A DNA stretch of 35,468 nt from Prevotella sp. (GCA_022771265.1 JALFCG010000131.1:1-35468), one strand, 5' to 3'; positions 21,568 to 29,781 are shown, counted from the stretch's first letter. Numbers and translations: made by a program. The notes: a model not told the origin generated them from the letters alone.

Positions 21568-22164
21568 ATGAATGATACATCTAACGTGACAAATACACAC
21601 AACGGACATAAGTTCGTGGACTTGGGGTTGCCTTCGGGAACTCTGTGGGCAACGTGTAACGTCGGAGCAACCTCACCTGAGCAGGCAGGACTGTATTTTG
21701 CTTTCGGGGAAACCACGGGGTATTCTGCTGAACAGGTAAAGAAGGGGAAACACTCGTTTGACTCTGCAAGCTATACCGCCCCCTCTGTTTCTGAAAACCT
21801 TAATCTTGAGCAGGATGCAGCACACGTTAACCTCGGTGGTAACTGGAGGATGCCGACAAAAGCGGAGTGTCAAGAGTTGATTAATAATACCACCCAAACG
21901 TGGACGAATGACTATAACGGAACAGGGGTGGCAGGAAAAGTGTTTACCTCAAGGGTTAACGGGAACTCGGTGTTCTTTCCCGCCGCTGGTTACTGTGACA
22001 ATTCGTGCGTGTTCATCGTAGGAGCGTACGGCGACTACTGGTCGGCTTCTTGGGACTCATCCTTCAGCGCGTGGATATTGTACTTCGGTTCCGGGAGCCA
22101 GGGCTTGGACTACGACAGCAGGTACTATGGGTTCTCGGTGAGAGGGGTGTGCCAATTTAAATAA
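21568..22164 (+). CDS. FISUMP/DUF1566-type protein, 198 aa, DGR-target-like
   Basis: A classic FISUMP layout. HKFVDLGLPSGTLWATCNVG (14-33) is followed by GLYFAFGETTGYS, NLGGNWRMPTKAECQELIN (about 88-106), NSVFFPAAGYC and then GDYWSASWDSSFSAWILYF and RYYGFSVRGVC at the end. The final 45 residues, from YWSAS to SVR, are where DGR variable regions lie. Many codons there end in C (GAC TAC, TCC TTC AGC, GAC TAC GAC AGC), consistent with AAC codons changed at A. No signal peptide is seen, so it may be virion-borne rather than secreted. No template repeat was found in this window. Confidence 0.82.
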   Translation: MNDTSNVTNTHNGHKFVDLGLPSGTLWATCNVGATSPEQAGLYFAFGETTGYSAEQVKKGKHSFDSASYTAPSVSENLNLEQDAAHVNLGGNWRMPTKAECQELINNTTQTWTNDYNGTGVAGKVFTSRVNGNSVFFPAAGYCDNSCVFIVGAYGDYWSASWDSSFSAWILYFGSGSQGLDYDSRYYGFSVRGVCQFK

Positions 22165-22207
22165 AAATATTAATCCAGCCCTCGACACCACGGTTAAGTC
22201 AATAATT

Positions 22208-22762
22208 ATGGCAATATATATGAAAAAACAACCAATACACAACCCGCAACTCATCGACCTGGGGCTGCCATCAGGGACCCTGTGGGCTGACCGAAATGTC
22301 GGAGCTGATAAACCCGAAGAATATGGAGATTACTTCCGATTCGGCGAAACTACTCCATTTACGGAAAACTATCCGTCGTATAAATACGAAGACATTAATG
22401 AGGATATTGCTGGGACAGACAAGGATGCTGCCACCACTATCCTCGGCGCACAGTTCCGTATGCCGACATTTGAACAGATTAAAGAATTATTAGACTTTTG
22501 TTATTGGCAGTGGACACAAGTCAATGGGGTAAATGGAATTAAGGTGACCGGACTAAACGACAACTCCATCTTCTTCCCCGCGTCGGGCTTGCGTAACAGC
22601 GGCGATGGTTCCCTCAGCTATATCGGCTCAGACGGCTACTATTGGTCGGCATCGCCCTACAGCAGCAACTACGGTCAATATCTCTACTTCACTTCGAGAG
22701 GCTGGGACTGGTATGGCTACTATCGTGTTTGCGGTTTCCCCGTGCGTCCCGTCAATGGATAA
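22208..22762 (+). CDS. FISUMP/DUF1566-type protein, 184 aa, DGR-target-like
   Basis: A paralogue of the preceding gene. It has IDLGLPSGTLWADRNVGAD (16-34), YGDYFRFGETTPF, AQFRMPTFEQIKELLDF (about 85-101), NSIFFPASGLR, then DGYYWSASPYSSNYGQYLYF and a tail VCGFPVRPVNG. The C-terminal segment has the C-type-lectin YWSAS...VR frame of DGR targets, with NNC codons such as TAC AGC AGC AAC TAC. At the nucleotide level this segment is not related to that of the previous gene by A changes alone, so the two do not come recently from one template. A stable hairpin lies 17 nt after the stop. Confidence 0.82.
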   Translation: MAIYMKKQPIHNPQLIDLGLPSGTLWADRNVGADKPEEYGDYFRFGETTPFTENYPSYKYEDINEDIAGTDKDAATTILGAQFRMPTFEQIKELLDFCYWQWTQVNGVNGIKVTGLNDNSIFFPASGLRNSGDGSLSYIGSDGYYWSASPYSSNYGQYLYFTSRGWDWYGYYRVCGFPVRPVNG

Positions 22763-22778
22763 TTATCATTTACTCTTT

Positions 22779-22811
22779 GGGGTGGCTGAATCCTGTTAGA
22801 GCAGTCACTCC
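22779..22811 (+). other. hairpin after the second FISUMP gene of the pair
   Basis: GGGGTGGCTG (22779-22788) pairs with CAGTCACTCC (22802-22811), ten pairs with two G-U, 13-nt loop. No T-run follows, so it is not a classic terminator. DGR variable regions are often followed by a hairpin or cruciform that helps retrohoming, and the position here would fit that (inference). Confidence 0.4.
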
Positions 22812-22826
22812 ATAACAAAAACAAAA

Positions 22827-22854
22827 ACCGTAGTCGGCGGGATACAAACAGACA
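22827..22854 (+). promoter_or_regulatory. leader repeat, copy 2
   Basis: ACCGTAGTCGGCGGGATACA followed by AACAGACA directly precedes the gene at 22863. It matches copy 1 (21531-21558) at about 22 of 28 positions, with several transition differences. Confidence 0.45.
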
Positions 22855-22862
22855 ATGGCAAT

Positions 22863-23192
22863 ATGGTTATAAAGGTTTATATGGCAACTCTTTTTGGAGA
22901 TATCTATGATGACGGAAACTGGGCAGACATGAAAGCCGCGACATCAAAGGAAGAGATCGTTGACTGGGTAAACAACGGCGTGAAACAAATAGCAGAAGAA
23001 TGGGGAGTACCGCCAATACCTCACGATTACGATGACTTGGGTGACCTAACTCTTTTTCAGAAAGTTACAGAAGAGGATTTTGGTATGAGTAGTGTATGCC
23101 TTGTTTTGGAGGACAACCAGGCCAACAGGGTATTCTGCAAATTGACCGAAGGCGCACTTTGTGTCCCCAATCCCCTTCTTGACAATAAATAA
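22863..23192 (+). CDS. acidic protein, 109 aa, unknown
   Basis: Starts at ATG 22863 (MVIKVYMATLFGDIYDDGN); ATG 22881 (MATLFG) is an alternative. Contains ADMKAATSKEEIVDWVNNG, HDYDDLGDLTLFQKVTEED and a strand-like VCLVLEDNQANRVFCKLTE. No recognised motif. Shares its leader with the FISUMP gene at 21568. Confidence 0.65.
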   Translation: MVIKVYMATLFGDIYDDGNWADMKAATSKEEIVDWVNNGVKQIAEEWGVPPIPHDYDDLGDLTLFQKVTEEDFGMSSVCLVLEDNQANRVFCKLTEGALCVPNPLLDNK

Positions 23193-23210
23193 ATCAAATA
23201 ATCTCGACCG

Positions 23211-23459
23211 ATGGACAAATCAAATACTGAAGAATTGAAGACATGCTTGCTTTACGCAAAGTATGACGGAATGAAAAAATTCAAAGCCATAAATATTTCA
23301 AGCCTTGAATTTGTCGACAACCTCATCTATGCGTCGATGATGCAGGATTCTGAGTGCAACAAGAAAGCACTCAAGGAAATTGCCAATGAGAACAAAAACA
23401 TATCCCTTGTTTTACAACTGAGATATAAAGGACGTGTGGTTTTTGCAACAAATGGTTAA
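23211..23459 (+). CDS. small helical protein, 82 aa
   Basis: Reads MDKSNTEELKTCLLYAKYDG, then FKAINISSLEFVDNLIYAS and a helix CNKKALKEIANENKNISLV, ending in strand RYKGRVVFATNG. No family recognised. The leader CGACCG-ATG lacks a Shine-Dalgarno, as is usual here. Confidence 0.65.
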   Translation: MDKSNTEELKTCLLYAKYDGMKKFKAINISSLEFVDNLIYASMMQDSECNKKALKEIANENKNISLVLQLRYKGRVVFATNG

Positions 23460-23522
23460 AAAATTATTAGAATGTGAGAGTGACGAACAAAGTTATTAAC
23501 TGAGTAGTATTGAATGAGCGTT

Positions 23523-23870
23523 ATGGATAAATTAAAAGAAATAATAGTCAAGTTGTATGACAGCCAGCCTGGAAGCGGTGTCATGGAGATAATTTGCGAC
23601 ATTGTGTGCGCACACAACACCATCAAAAAGAGTGAAAGCCTGTTGGTCATAACTGACAGATACGGCTATGAATGTATCGACGACCAGGTAATTGAAGAAC
23701 GTCATCATTGGATTTTTGAGTCTGTTCATGAGTTTTGCCACAAGGTGTCAATGTCAGCCCCAGAAGGAGAAAACAGACACTTTGGTATCGGCAAGGTGTA
23801 TGTTGACAAGTTCCTGGAGATAAGGGAATTTGTCTCGGATTTTGCCGACAACAAGGGTGACGAACAATAA
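23523..23870 (+). CDS. unknown protein, 115 aa
   Basis: The start is either 23523 (MDKLKEIIVKLYDSQPGSG) or an ATG 9 nt upstream. Contains VMEIICDIVCAHNTIKKSE, LLVITDRYGYECIDDQV and a His-rich EERHHWIFESVHEFCHKVS that could bind metal. No recognised family. The 54 nt between it and the previous gene hold nothing clear. Confidence 0.65.
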   Translation: MDKLKEIIVKLYDSQPGSGVMEIICDIVCAHNTIKKSESLLVITDRYGYECIDDQVIEERHHWIFESVHEFCHKVSMSAPEGENRHFGIGKVYVDKFLEIREFVSDFADNKGDEQ

Positions 23871-23903
23871 ACTTATAAAATAAACAATTAATTAAATAAA
23901 AAT

Positions 23904-24662
23904 ATGGAATATTACTATTTTTTGAAATCAGAGAACGGGTATGTGGTAATTGACGGCAAGCTTACAGCAGTGAAGCTGCTGAGTGTTACAACGCATAATG
24001 ACAAGGCTTATGTGAGTTATAGGTATAATCTCACCGTGGACAAATTGCCCTCACATCATTTCTTTGCCTCCAAGGAGATGTTTGAGAGAGGCGAGCCGAT
24101 AACATTGGGAAAACAAAGCATAGACTGTATGCTCCCGAATTTTACAAACAATAACGACGGCACATTCACGGGGTACACCATAGACAAGAATAGGATGCCA
24201 AAAGAAATAATAATCAGAACAGACAAAATCATCTGTCCGTTTAAGGAAAAAGCGCAAGTGTATGATGCTCCGTCAGATTTGTACGCCACAATAGCCGAGG
24301 CTTTCCAGAACACCACATACACCGAGGTCGGTCCTGACGGGGAAGAGAAAACCAATGTCGGACTTGTGCAATTACTCAAACTTACAGAGGAGCAGCTCGT
24401 TGCTATAGATACTTTGCGTCTCGCTCTTAACAGCCTGAAGGACCACGGCGTAACACTTGTGAGTGACACTGGCAATTCTTGGTATGCTGTCAATACGAAA
24501 AAGGTGTCCGGTTTTAGGGTGACATCTGAACGGGACGAGCCTGATGATCGTAAGGCGAAGGACGGCGAAGAGGATGTTCGTAATATCGGTAAACTTCGGA
24601 TAATGCTTGGCATTAAGGCTCCTTATTGCGAAGACGGATTAGCTTTCCATGTAAGACGATGA
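23904..24662 (+). CDS. unknown protein, 252 aa
   Basis: Starts after AATTAAATAAAAAT-ATG: MEYYYFLKSENGYVVIDGK. The N-terminal half is strand-rich (VKLLSVTTHNDKAYVSYRY, later NNNDGTFTGYTIDKNRMPK). A helical part follows (PSDLYATIAEAFQNTTYTE, LVQLLKLTEEQLVAIDTL), then a polar charged segment (SERDEPDDRKAKDGEED). No recognised family. It ends in an ATGA overlap with the next small gene. Confidence 0.7.
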   Translation: MEYYYFLKSENGYVVIDGKLTAVKLLSVTTHNDKAYVSYRYNLTVDKLPSHHFFASKEMFERGEPITLGKQSIDCMLPNFTNNNDGTFTGYTIDKNRMPKEIIIRTDKIICPFKEKAQVYDAPSDLYATIAEAFQNTTYTEVGPDGEEKTNVGLVQLLKLTEEQLVAIDTLRLALNSLKDHGVTLVSDTGNSWYAVNTKKVSGFRVTSERDEPDDRKAKDGEEDVRNIGKLRIMLGIKAPYCEDGLAFHVRR

Positions 24663-24778
24663 CATATAAGGGGAGCAGCAGCCTTCATCACGTTATGAGT
24701 CTTGTTGATGAGATACACAAGAAAAGGCTGGAAGCCCGTCAGTTCAATGATGAACGGATGCTGTTTCCCCTATCATGA
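24659..24778 (+). CDS. basic mini-protein, 39 aa
   Basis: Starts at ATG within an ATGA overlap and reads MTYKGSSSLHHVMSLVDEIH, then KKRLEARQFNDERMLFPLS. A short basic helix. The overlap with the previous stop supports it. Without homology it remains tentative. The 82 nt after it are AT-rich and contain no further gene that I trust. Confidence 0.5.
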   Translation: MTYKGSSSLHHVMSLVDEIHKKRLEARQFNDERMLFPLS

Positions 24779-24860
24779 TAAGGTAATGTGTTAAATTAAA
24801 GTTAATGTTAATCAATTAAGAGAATTTTATGAAAAATAAGTGTTACTTTTGCTTGAAAAT

Positions 24861-25694
24861 ATGAACATTATGGAAAGCTCAGAAATGATTATTTTTTGTG
24901 GGGTATTAATCGTGATATGCGTCATTTGGCTTATACTGCTGGTTAAGACTGATATCATGGTTAAGATGGATAATATGGTTAAAAGACTGATTTACGGCTC
25001 GCCATCAAAAATAACGTATAAGGGGGATAGTATTCAATATACCATAATACTTTGGGTATTTTTATCAATAGCTTCATTTGTCTTGTCACCTGTAACAGCA
25101 TATTTATTTTGTATATTTGTTTTTATTATAAACTGTTTAGGGTTTATGGTTGAAGTAGCAGATGACAGCATAAACGGAAGAATGTTTACGAACCACTCGC
25201 CTGGTTTCTATCCTGATCTGAATTTCTTGTATGTCGGGATTGTCACATGGATATTTGTCACAATAGCAATACTAATCTATGGCATTAACGATTATGAAAA
25301 AGCATCTAAAAAGGACAAGAAACGTGAGGAAGAAGATAAAAACGACAAAGCTGGAGCGGACAGAGATAAAAACCTCACCCCTACCCCAACACCTCTTCCT
25401 CAGCCCAAACCCGCATTGTCTCAGGTGGTTTTACCGAAAGCACCCAATGCCTCAGTGAAAAAATACTATTGTCTTGATGACGGGTTGACCACTAAGACAT
25501 GGCTGACGATGAGCGAGGCTAAGTATTACGTCAATACACTCAGCTTGAAAAAGCTACTCTTGCTAAACGGGAAGAACATTGTATGTCGTGTCTATACTAA
25601 AGGACAATGGACATCACATTCAATCACCCGTATTAATTGTGACGATAATGGAAAATTGTCGTTTGGAAGAACAACAAAAATAACAGCATCATAA
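24861..25694 (+). CDS. multi-pass membrane protein with C-terminal soluble domain, 277 aa
   Basis: Start at ATG 24861 (MNIMESSEMIIFCGVLIVI) or 24870. Four hydrophobic segments: about 10-28 (IIFCGVLIVICVIWLILL), 63-80 (ILWVFLSIASFVLSPVTA), 82-98 (LFCIFVFIINCLGFMV) and 124-145 (FLYVGIVTWIFVTIAILIY). Then come a highly charged stretch (KKDKKREEEDKNDKAGADRD), a Pro-rich linker (PTPTPLPQPKP) and an 80-residue soluble domain (VKKYYCLDDGLTTKTWLTM onward). This layout fits a membrane-anchored effector or sensor with a tethered domain. Possible roles include superinfection exclusion or signalling, but no family is recognised. It ends at a strong terminator. Confidence 0.75.
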   Translation: MNIMESSEMIIFCGVLIVICVIWLILLVKTDIMVKMDNMVKRLIYGSPSKITYKGDSIQYTIILWVFLSIASFVLSPVTAYLFCIFVFIINCLGFMVEVADDSINGRMFTNHSPGFYPDLNFLYVGIVTWIFVTIAILIYGINDYEKASKKDKKREEEDKNDKAGADRDKNLTPTPTPLPQPKPALSQVVLPKAPNASVKKYYCLDDGLTTKTWLTMSEAKYYVNTLSLKKLLLLNGKNIVCRVYTKGQWTSHSITRINCDDNGKLSFGRTTKITAS

Positions 25695-25717
25695 TTGTAA
25701 AATATAATCAACACCCA

Positions 25718-25749
25718 AGGGCTGCGGAAGAAATTCCGTAGCCCTTTTT
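25718..25749 (+). terminator. intrinsic terminator
   Basis: AGGGCTGCGGAA (25718-25729) pairs with TTCCGTAGCCCT (25734-25745), one G-U, loop GAAA, followed by TTTT. It ends the membrane-protein unit and isolates the helicase gene. Confidence 0.85.
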
Positions 25750-25868
25750 GTTTAACATAGATTATATGTTTTTGCAAAACCGGATTGAACAATAGTGTCT
25801 ATTATGTCTTGTCCAACAACGCATGACAGATACGGCGATATTGCCGAACAATAATAATTAAACACAAT

Positions 25869-28277
25869 ATGAAAACAATGCTAAGGGAACTTAACCTGAA
25901 ACCGCACAATGCCGCGGCTTACAGGAAAGTCATGGATTATTATGAAGCTGGAAATGACAGGGCTGCCATAGTCCATGCGACAGGTACCGGCAAAAGCTAT
26001 ATAATAGCCGCCGTTACGAGGCATTTCAGCAAGGTTATGATAATAGCGCCGAACAATTTTGTCCTTAACGAGACAAGAAAGATATGCGGAGACAACGTCA
26101 CCTTCAGGACATATTCGTCAATAATGTGCGATAAAAGCCTTCCTGAGGATTACGACTTGATAGTGCTTGACGAGTTTCACAGGGCTGGGGCTGAAAAATG
26201 GGGAGAGGGCATTGAAAGGCTAATATCAGCCAACCCTTTCGCAAAACTGCTCGGGACATCAGCTACAGCCATAAGGTATCTTGACAATGAGAGGAATATG
26301 GCTGACGAGCTTTTTGACGGGAACGTTGTCAGCCATATATCACTGAGAACGGCTCTCGACACGGGAATACTCCCCACCCCAACCTATGTCGCGTCCCTTT
26401 ACTCCATAGACCAGGATATACAGAGGAGAAGGGAGATGATAAACAAGAAAAAGTTCAAGAGCGGTTCTGAAAAAGAGGGGCTTATGAGAAGACTTGACGG
26501 CATAGCCTGTAACTGGAACAATGCCCAGGGCGTGCCTTATATTCTTAAAAAATATCTCAGAAAAGACATAAGGAGAATTATTGTGTTCTGCTCGAAAATA
26601 GAACGCATAAAGGAAATCAAGGATTCTCTCAAATCGTGGTTTGCGGAAGCCGGGTTCTCCAAAGTCCACTTTTACAACATCAACTACACTGAAAGCCGTG
26701 TGGAGGAGAATATGGAGAAATTCCAGGACGACAATTTTGAAGGCATTAACATTGCCCTTTCAGTAAACATGCTGAATGAGGGTGTGCATATACCCCGTGT
26801 GGACGCGGTGATAATGCTTCGCTCAACCATCAGCAGGATAATAATAGAGCAACAGGCAGGAAGGTGCCTCACGACCAACAACAAGGGTATAACACCAGTG
26901 ATATTTGACCTTGTGAATAATATGGATCTCATACGCTACGCCGACAACAATTGGACTGACGGTAACCGGAACCTTATTGAGGACGGCTCTGAGGAACCCG
27001 GTAACGGGCTTCCCTTCAAGATTTACGACGAGTGCCGTGACCTGAGAATGTTCCTCACCCAGATAGACCTCAGCATAACAAACGACGATATCTGGTATAA
27101 CGTGTATCTTCCGATGAACGAGAGGTTCTTCTCTATGCACGGACATCTTCCTGGGCCCAAAGAAAACAAAAAGGTTTATCTGTTTAATAGGGAACAGAGG
27201 AACAAGACGCTACAAAAGAGATACCCCCACAGGATAAAATGGCTTGTCGAGCATGGCTTTAACGCCGAGTTCAAGGAGATAAAGACTGTCAGTGAAAAGC
27301 TCGACATGTTGACGGAGGGTCTTGAAAGATACGGTAGCGTTGTCGTCATGAGAAAAAATGACCCGAAACTCATGAATATGTGGGACAATATGAAATATAC
27401 CTATAACCACGGCAAGAAAAACAAGAAGTTCGACTTCAACGAGGAAGAGAGAGCTCGTTTTTCCGAATTGCTTGAAAAATACTGCCCTGACAAATGGGAG
27501 GCGATTTTTATTCCAATTAAGAACATTTTGGAAAGAATTGGCAAGGACGGCCTATCGAAAAATCAGAGGTCTTGGATAGCTTCGTATTTAAGAACAGGAA
27601 AAGACCCTGAAAGATTGGAAAGGCTGAAGGGACTTGGAGTATGCAATTTCATCAGAAAATTGTCATCAAGTCATGACGAGGAATTAAAAGAGTTCATAAC
27701 AAAAAATGGCAGTCTGCCGACTCCCTCAGAAAAGGCCGTTTATGGTACAATGATGAGGTTCAAGAGAGAGTCAGCGCAAAAGAAAAGCCCTGAACTGTTC
27801 AGCTTGCTTCTCGAACACGGCTTCAATCCTGACAGAAACTACAAGAGAACCGTGGAGACTTTGGAGGAAAGATGCGAGAGAATAAAGAGGACCTGCGCAG
27901 AAAAGCAGATGTTCATAGGCTCCCTGCCAGGCAATGACTATAGTTGGTACCAGAGGATTTACAAGAAAAATCCGGATAATCCTGCGGTACTGGACATGCG
28001 TTCCGTGGTGGAGAAATACAAAAATGCCGCCATGTCTGAAATATCCACCGCGGAACTGTATGAAGAGCGTGTGGCAAGGATAAGGGGAATCGGCGAGCAG
28101 GGCTATACCATAAACTCCAAGAGCTTGCTGTTCAGATGGTGGAGCATGAGGCTCCGTAATGAAAAGATGAGGAAAAGACCTGACCGTCAGAAAATAGCGG
28201 AACTTGAAGGTCTTGCGAAATACATGTCCACCAATGACAAGAAGGGTTGTCAGATGAAGTTATGGACATCGGATTAG
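25869..28277 (+). CDS. superfamily 2 helicase with HA-like C-terminal repeats, 802 aa
   Basis: The N-terminal DEAD/DEAH-type core has Walker A ATGTGKS (37-43), motif Ia-like IIAPNNFVLNETR, motif II DEFH (101-104), motif III TSAT (130-133), and a second RecA domain with IIVFCSKIERIKEI, ALSVNMLNEGVHIPRVDAV and motif VI-like IEQQAGRC. Residues 400-802 contain repeated helical modules (LFNREQRNKTLQKRYPHRI, LSKNQRSWIASYLRTGKDP, GSLPTPSEKAVYGTMMRF, GSLPGNDYSWYQRIYKK) resembling helicase-associated HA domains, which probably bind DNA. Likely roles are phage DNA replication, repair or transcription remodelling. It sits between terminators and has its own 120-nt leader, which contains a possible Bacteroides-type promoter (TATATGTTTTTG near 25765) and a small hairpin CGGCGATATTGCCG. 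Confidence 0.9.
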   Translation: MKTMLRELNLKPHNAAAYRKVMDYYEAGNDRAAIVHATGTGKSYIIAAVTRHFSKVMIIAPNNFVLNETRKICGDNVTFRTYSSIMCDKSLPEDYDLIVLDEFHRAGAEKWGEGIERLISANPFAKLLGTSATAIRYLDNERNMADELFDGNVVSHISLRTALDTGILPTPTYVASLYSIDQDIQRRREMINKKKFKSGSEKEGLMRRLDGIACNWNNAQGVPYILKKYLRKDIRRIIVFCSKIERIKEIKDSLKSWFAEAGFSKVHFYNINYTESRVEENMEKFQDDNFEGINIALSVNMLNEGVHIPRVDAVIMLRSTISRIIIEQQAGRCLTTNNKGITPVIFDLVNNMDLIRYADNNWTDGNRNLIEDGSEEPGNGLPFKIYDECRDLRMFLTQIDLSITNDDIWYNVYLPMNERFFSMHGHLPGPKENKKVYLFNREQRNKTLQKRYPHRIKWLVEHGFNAEFKEIKTVSEKLDMLTEGLERYGSVVVMRKNDPKLMNMWDNMKYTYNHGKKNKKFDFNEEERARFSELLEKYCPDKWEAIFIPIKNILERIGKDGLSKNQRSWIASYLRTGKDPERLERLKGLGVCNFIRKLSSSHDEELKEFITKNGSLPTPSEKAVYGTMMRFKRESAQKKSPELFSLLLEHGFNPDRNYKRTVETLEERCERIKRTCAEKQMFIGSLPGNDYSWYQRIYKKNPDNPAVLDMRSVVEKYKNAAMSEISTAELYEERVARIRGIGEQGYTINSKSLLFRWWSMRLRNEKMRKRPDRQKIAELEGLAKYMSTNDKKGCQMKLWTSD

Positions 28278-28315
28278 CGCGTTTTTTTTATTATATAAGT
28301 TTAATTATTATTGTC

Positions 28316-28345
28316 GGGCGGCGTTGTGAAACGCTGCCCCTTTTT
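28316..28345 (+). terminator. intrinsic terminator after the helicase
   Basis: GGGCGGCG (28316-28323) pairs with CGCTGCCC (28332-28339), one G-T wobble, loop of 8, followed by CTTTTT. It resembles the GGGCGGC hairpin at 17172. An additional T8 run sits upstream (28281-28289) without a hairpin. Confidence 0.85.
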
Positions 28346-28382
28346 AATTCTGATTATTATTAACTTTAAAAAATAAATTGAT

Positions 28383-29372
28383 ATGGAAGAAAACCAGATG
28401 GCAGTAAATCTGCCAACAGTAGCGAACGAGAACACTGTTTCAGTTTTAAATTCAAAAGAGGCAACGGAAACTTGTGTCAAATACAACAAGACGCAAGGTG
28501 TTTCCGGGTCATCAGAAAAAACGTCGGACCATGAGGGCTGCGAGGGCATTGGGCCGAAAATGAAGCGATGCTACAAATGCGGAAGAGTGCTGCCTTTAAC
28601 CGAATTTTCCAAAGACAATTCAAAAAGCGACGGTCATAGGGGTATATGCAGGGAATGCGTGCATGCTTACAATGAGGAGTTAAGAAAAAAGAAAGCTATG
28701 GCTTTCTCTCAGATGAAACAGGAGAACGAGGCTATCAGCAACATGGCGGCAGAAACAGGTGTTGGGGTAGTGGACAAGGAAACTGAAAGGAAATCCATGC
28801 CATTCGGTTTTCCAAATAAGATAAACCGCATAATGCGAATCGCCAACGGTCCGGAAACCAAGGTTTGCAAGAAATGCGGCAAGAAGAAGAGCATCGTGGA
28901 ATTTTCGTGCGACAAGGGTTCACTTGACGGCTTCTCCTCAAAGTGCAAGCAATGTGCTTCGGAAATGAGGAAGGAGTACCGTCATAAGAAATCTGAGGAG
29001 CAGAGAGTCAAGAAATTAAATGATGAGACCACGATGAGCAGGCAGAAGCAGACTATCATTGAACAATACAAGACCATCGAGGATTTGCGTGCCCAAATTT
29101 ATACCCTTCAAAGTGAAATAAAAAGCAAGACACCGGAAATCAACCATTTTCCTGTTGGAGCTGAAGTGTTCTGCTTTAGGGGTAACGAGATTTCCAAGCT
29201 GGAGGTTGATGACGTGGACATTACGGTGAGCATGAAAAAACACTCCCCTTCCATCACTTACTATTTTAAGGGAGGAAGGACAGAGAGGGTGCCAGGTGAA
29301 GCGAAGCTCTACGCTACCATGAATGAAGTCACAATGGAGCTTGCAAGGATATCAGGCTATCAATTCAAATAA
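28383..29372 (+). CDS. double zinc-ribbon protein, 329 aa
   Basis: A polar N-terminus (1-58) is followed by two related zinc modules. The first is RCYKCGRVLPLTEFSKDNS ending ICREC (C63, C66, C89, C92). The second is VCKKCGKKKSIVEFSCDKG ending CKQC (C162, C165, C188, C191). Each has the 'C..CG....L.EF.KD....DG....C..C' pattern common in phage and restriction-linked HNH-type proteins, but no HNH catalytic core is visible. Then comes a coiled coil (about 205-250) and a strand-rich C-terminal domain from INHFPVGAEVFCFRGNE. A DNA- or RNA-binding factor that dimerises through the coiled coil is the likely role. Confidence 0.8.
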   Translation: MEENQMAVNLPTVANENTVSVLNSKEATETCVKYNKTQGVSGSSEKTSDHEGCEGIGPKMKRCYKCGRVLPLTEFSKDNSKSDGHRGICRECVHAYNEELRKKKAMAFSQMKQENEAISNMAAETGVGVVDKETERKSMPFGFPNKINRIMRIANGPETKVCKKCGKKKSIVEFSCDKGSLDGFSSKCKQCASEMRKEYRHKKSEEQRVKKLNDETTMSRQKQTIIEQYKTIEDLRAQIYTLQSEIKSKTPEINHFPVGAEVFCFRGNEISKLEVDDVDITVSMKKHSPSITYYFKGGRTERVPGEAKLYATMNEVTMELARISGYQFK

Positions 29373-29394
29373 TAATCAGGATATATAATAAGGT

Positions 29395-29667
29395 ATGAAG
29401 AAAATGAAATACAGCCAATATGTCGAGGTTGCCAAGGTTGGCGATATAATAATGCTTGGCGGAATGGGTATCGTGGACGGACTGAGACACATGTACAAGG
29501 AATCGTGTTACAACGTCATGGATGTTTCGGACCGCAAGAATATCTACATCAGGAAGCACAACAAGAAGAATTGGGTTATGGTGGCCCCGTCTTATATGGA
29601 ACAGGATTGCATACTTTTCTCAAAGTCTGAGTATAAGAAGCTTCCGAATACGATATTCGGTTGTTAA
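29395..29667 (+). CDS. small basic protein, 90 aa
   Basis: Reads MKKMKYSQYVEVAKVGDIIM, then LGGMGIVDGLRHMYKESCY and IYIRKHNKKNWVMVAPSYM. Strand-rich with a Gly turn, perhaps a small beta-barrel. The start could also be the ATG at 29404. No recognised family. A 163-nt AT-rich regulatory gap follows. Confidence 0.65.
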   Translation: MKKMKYSQYVEVAKVGDIIMLGGMGIVDGLRHMYKESCYNVMDVSDRKNIYIRKHNKKNWVMVAPSYMEQDCILFSKSEYKKLPNTIFGC

Positions 29668-29755
29668 TTAAACATCATTTTAATCTAAACGGACTATTAT
29701 TTAATTTTTATGTATATTAATTAACAGAAAATTAACCATGTATTTATATCCAAAA

Positions 29756-29763
29756 TAATTTTG
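29756..29763 (+). promoter_or_regulatory. Bacteroides-type -7 promoter box
   Basis: TAATTTTG matches the Bacteroidota primary-sigma -7 consensus TAnnTTTG exactly. A clear TTG or TTTG -33 box is not obvious, so this is partial support. It lies 68 nt before the ATG at 29831, in an otherwise empty AT-rich gap. Confidence 0.5.
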
Positions 29764-29781
29764 CATGTCTATTATCAGATG

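Noticed and set aside
16457..24676. Repeated 13-mer ATAAGGGGAGCAG at about 16457 and 24666
   Set aside because: The surrounding sequence and frames are unrelated; the match is short enough to be chance.
24829..24864. An 11-residue leader peptide before the membrane protein
   Set aside because: It is too short to support, although it overlaps the next ATG by ATGA.
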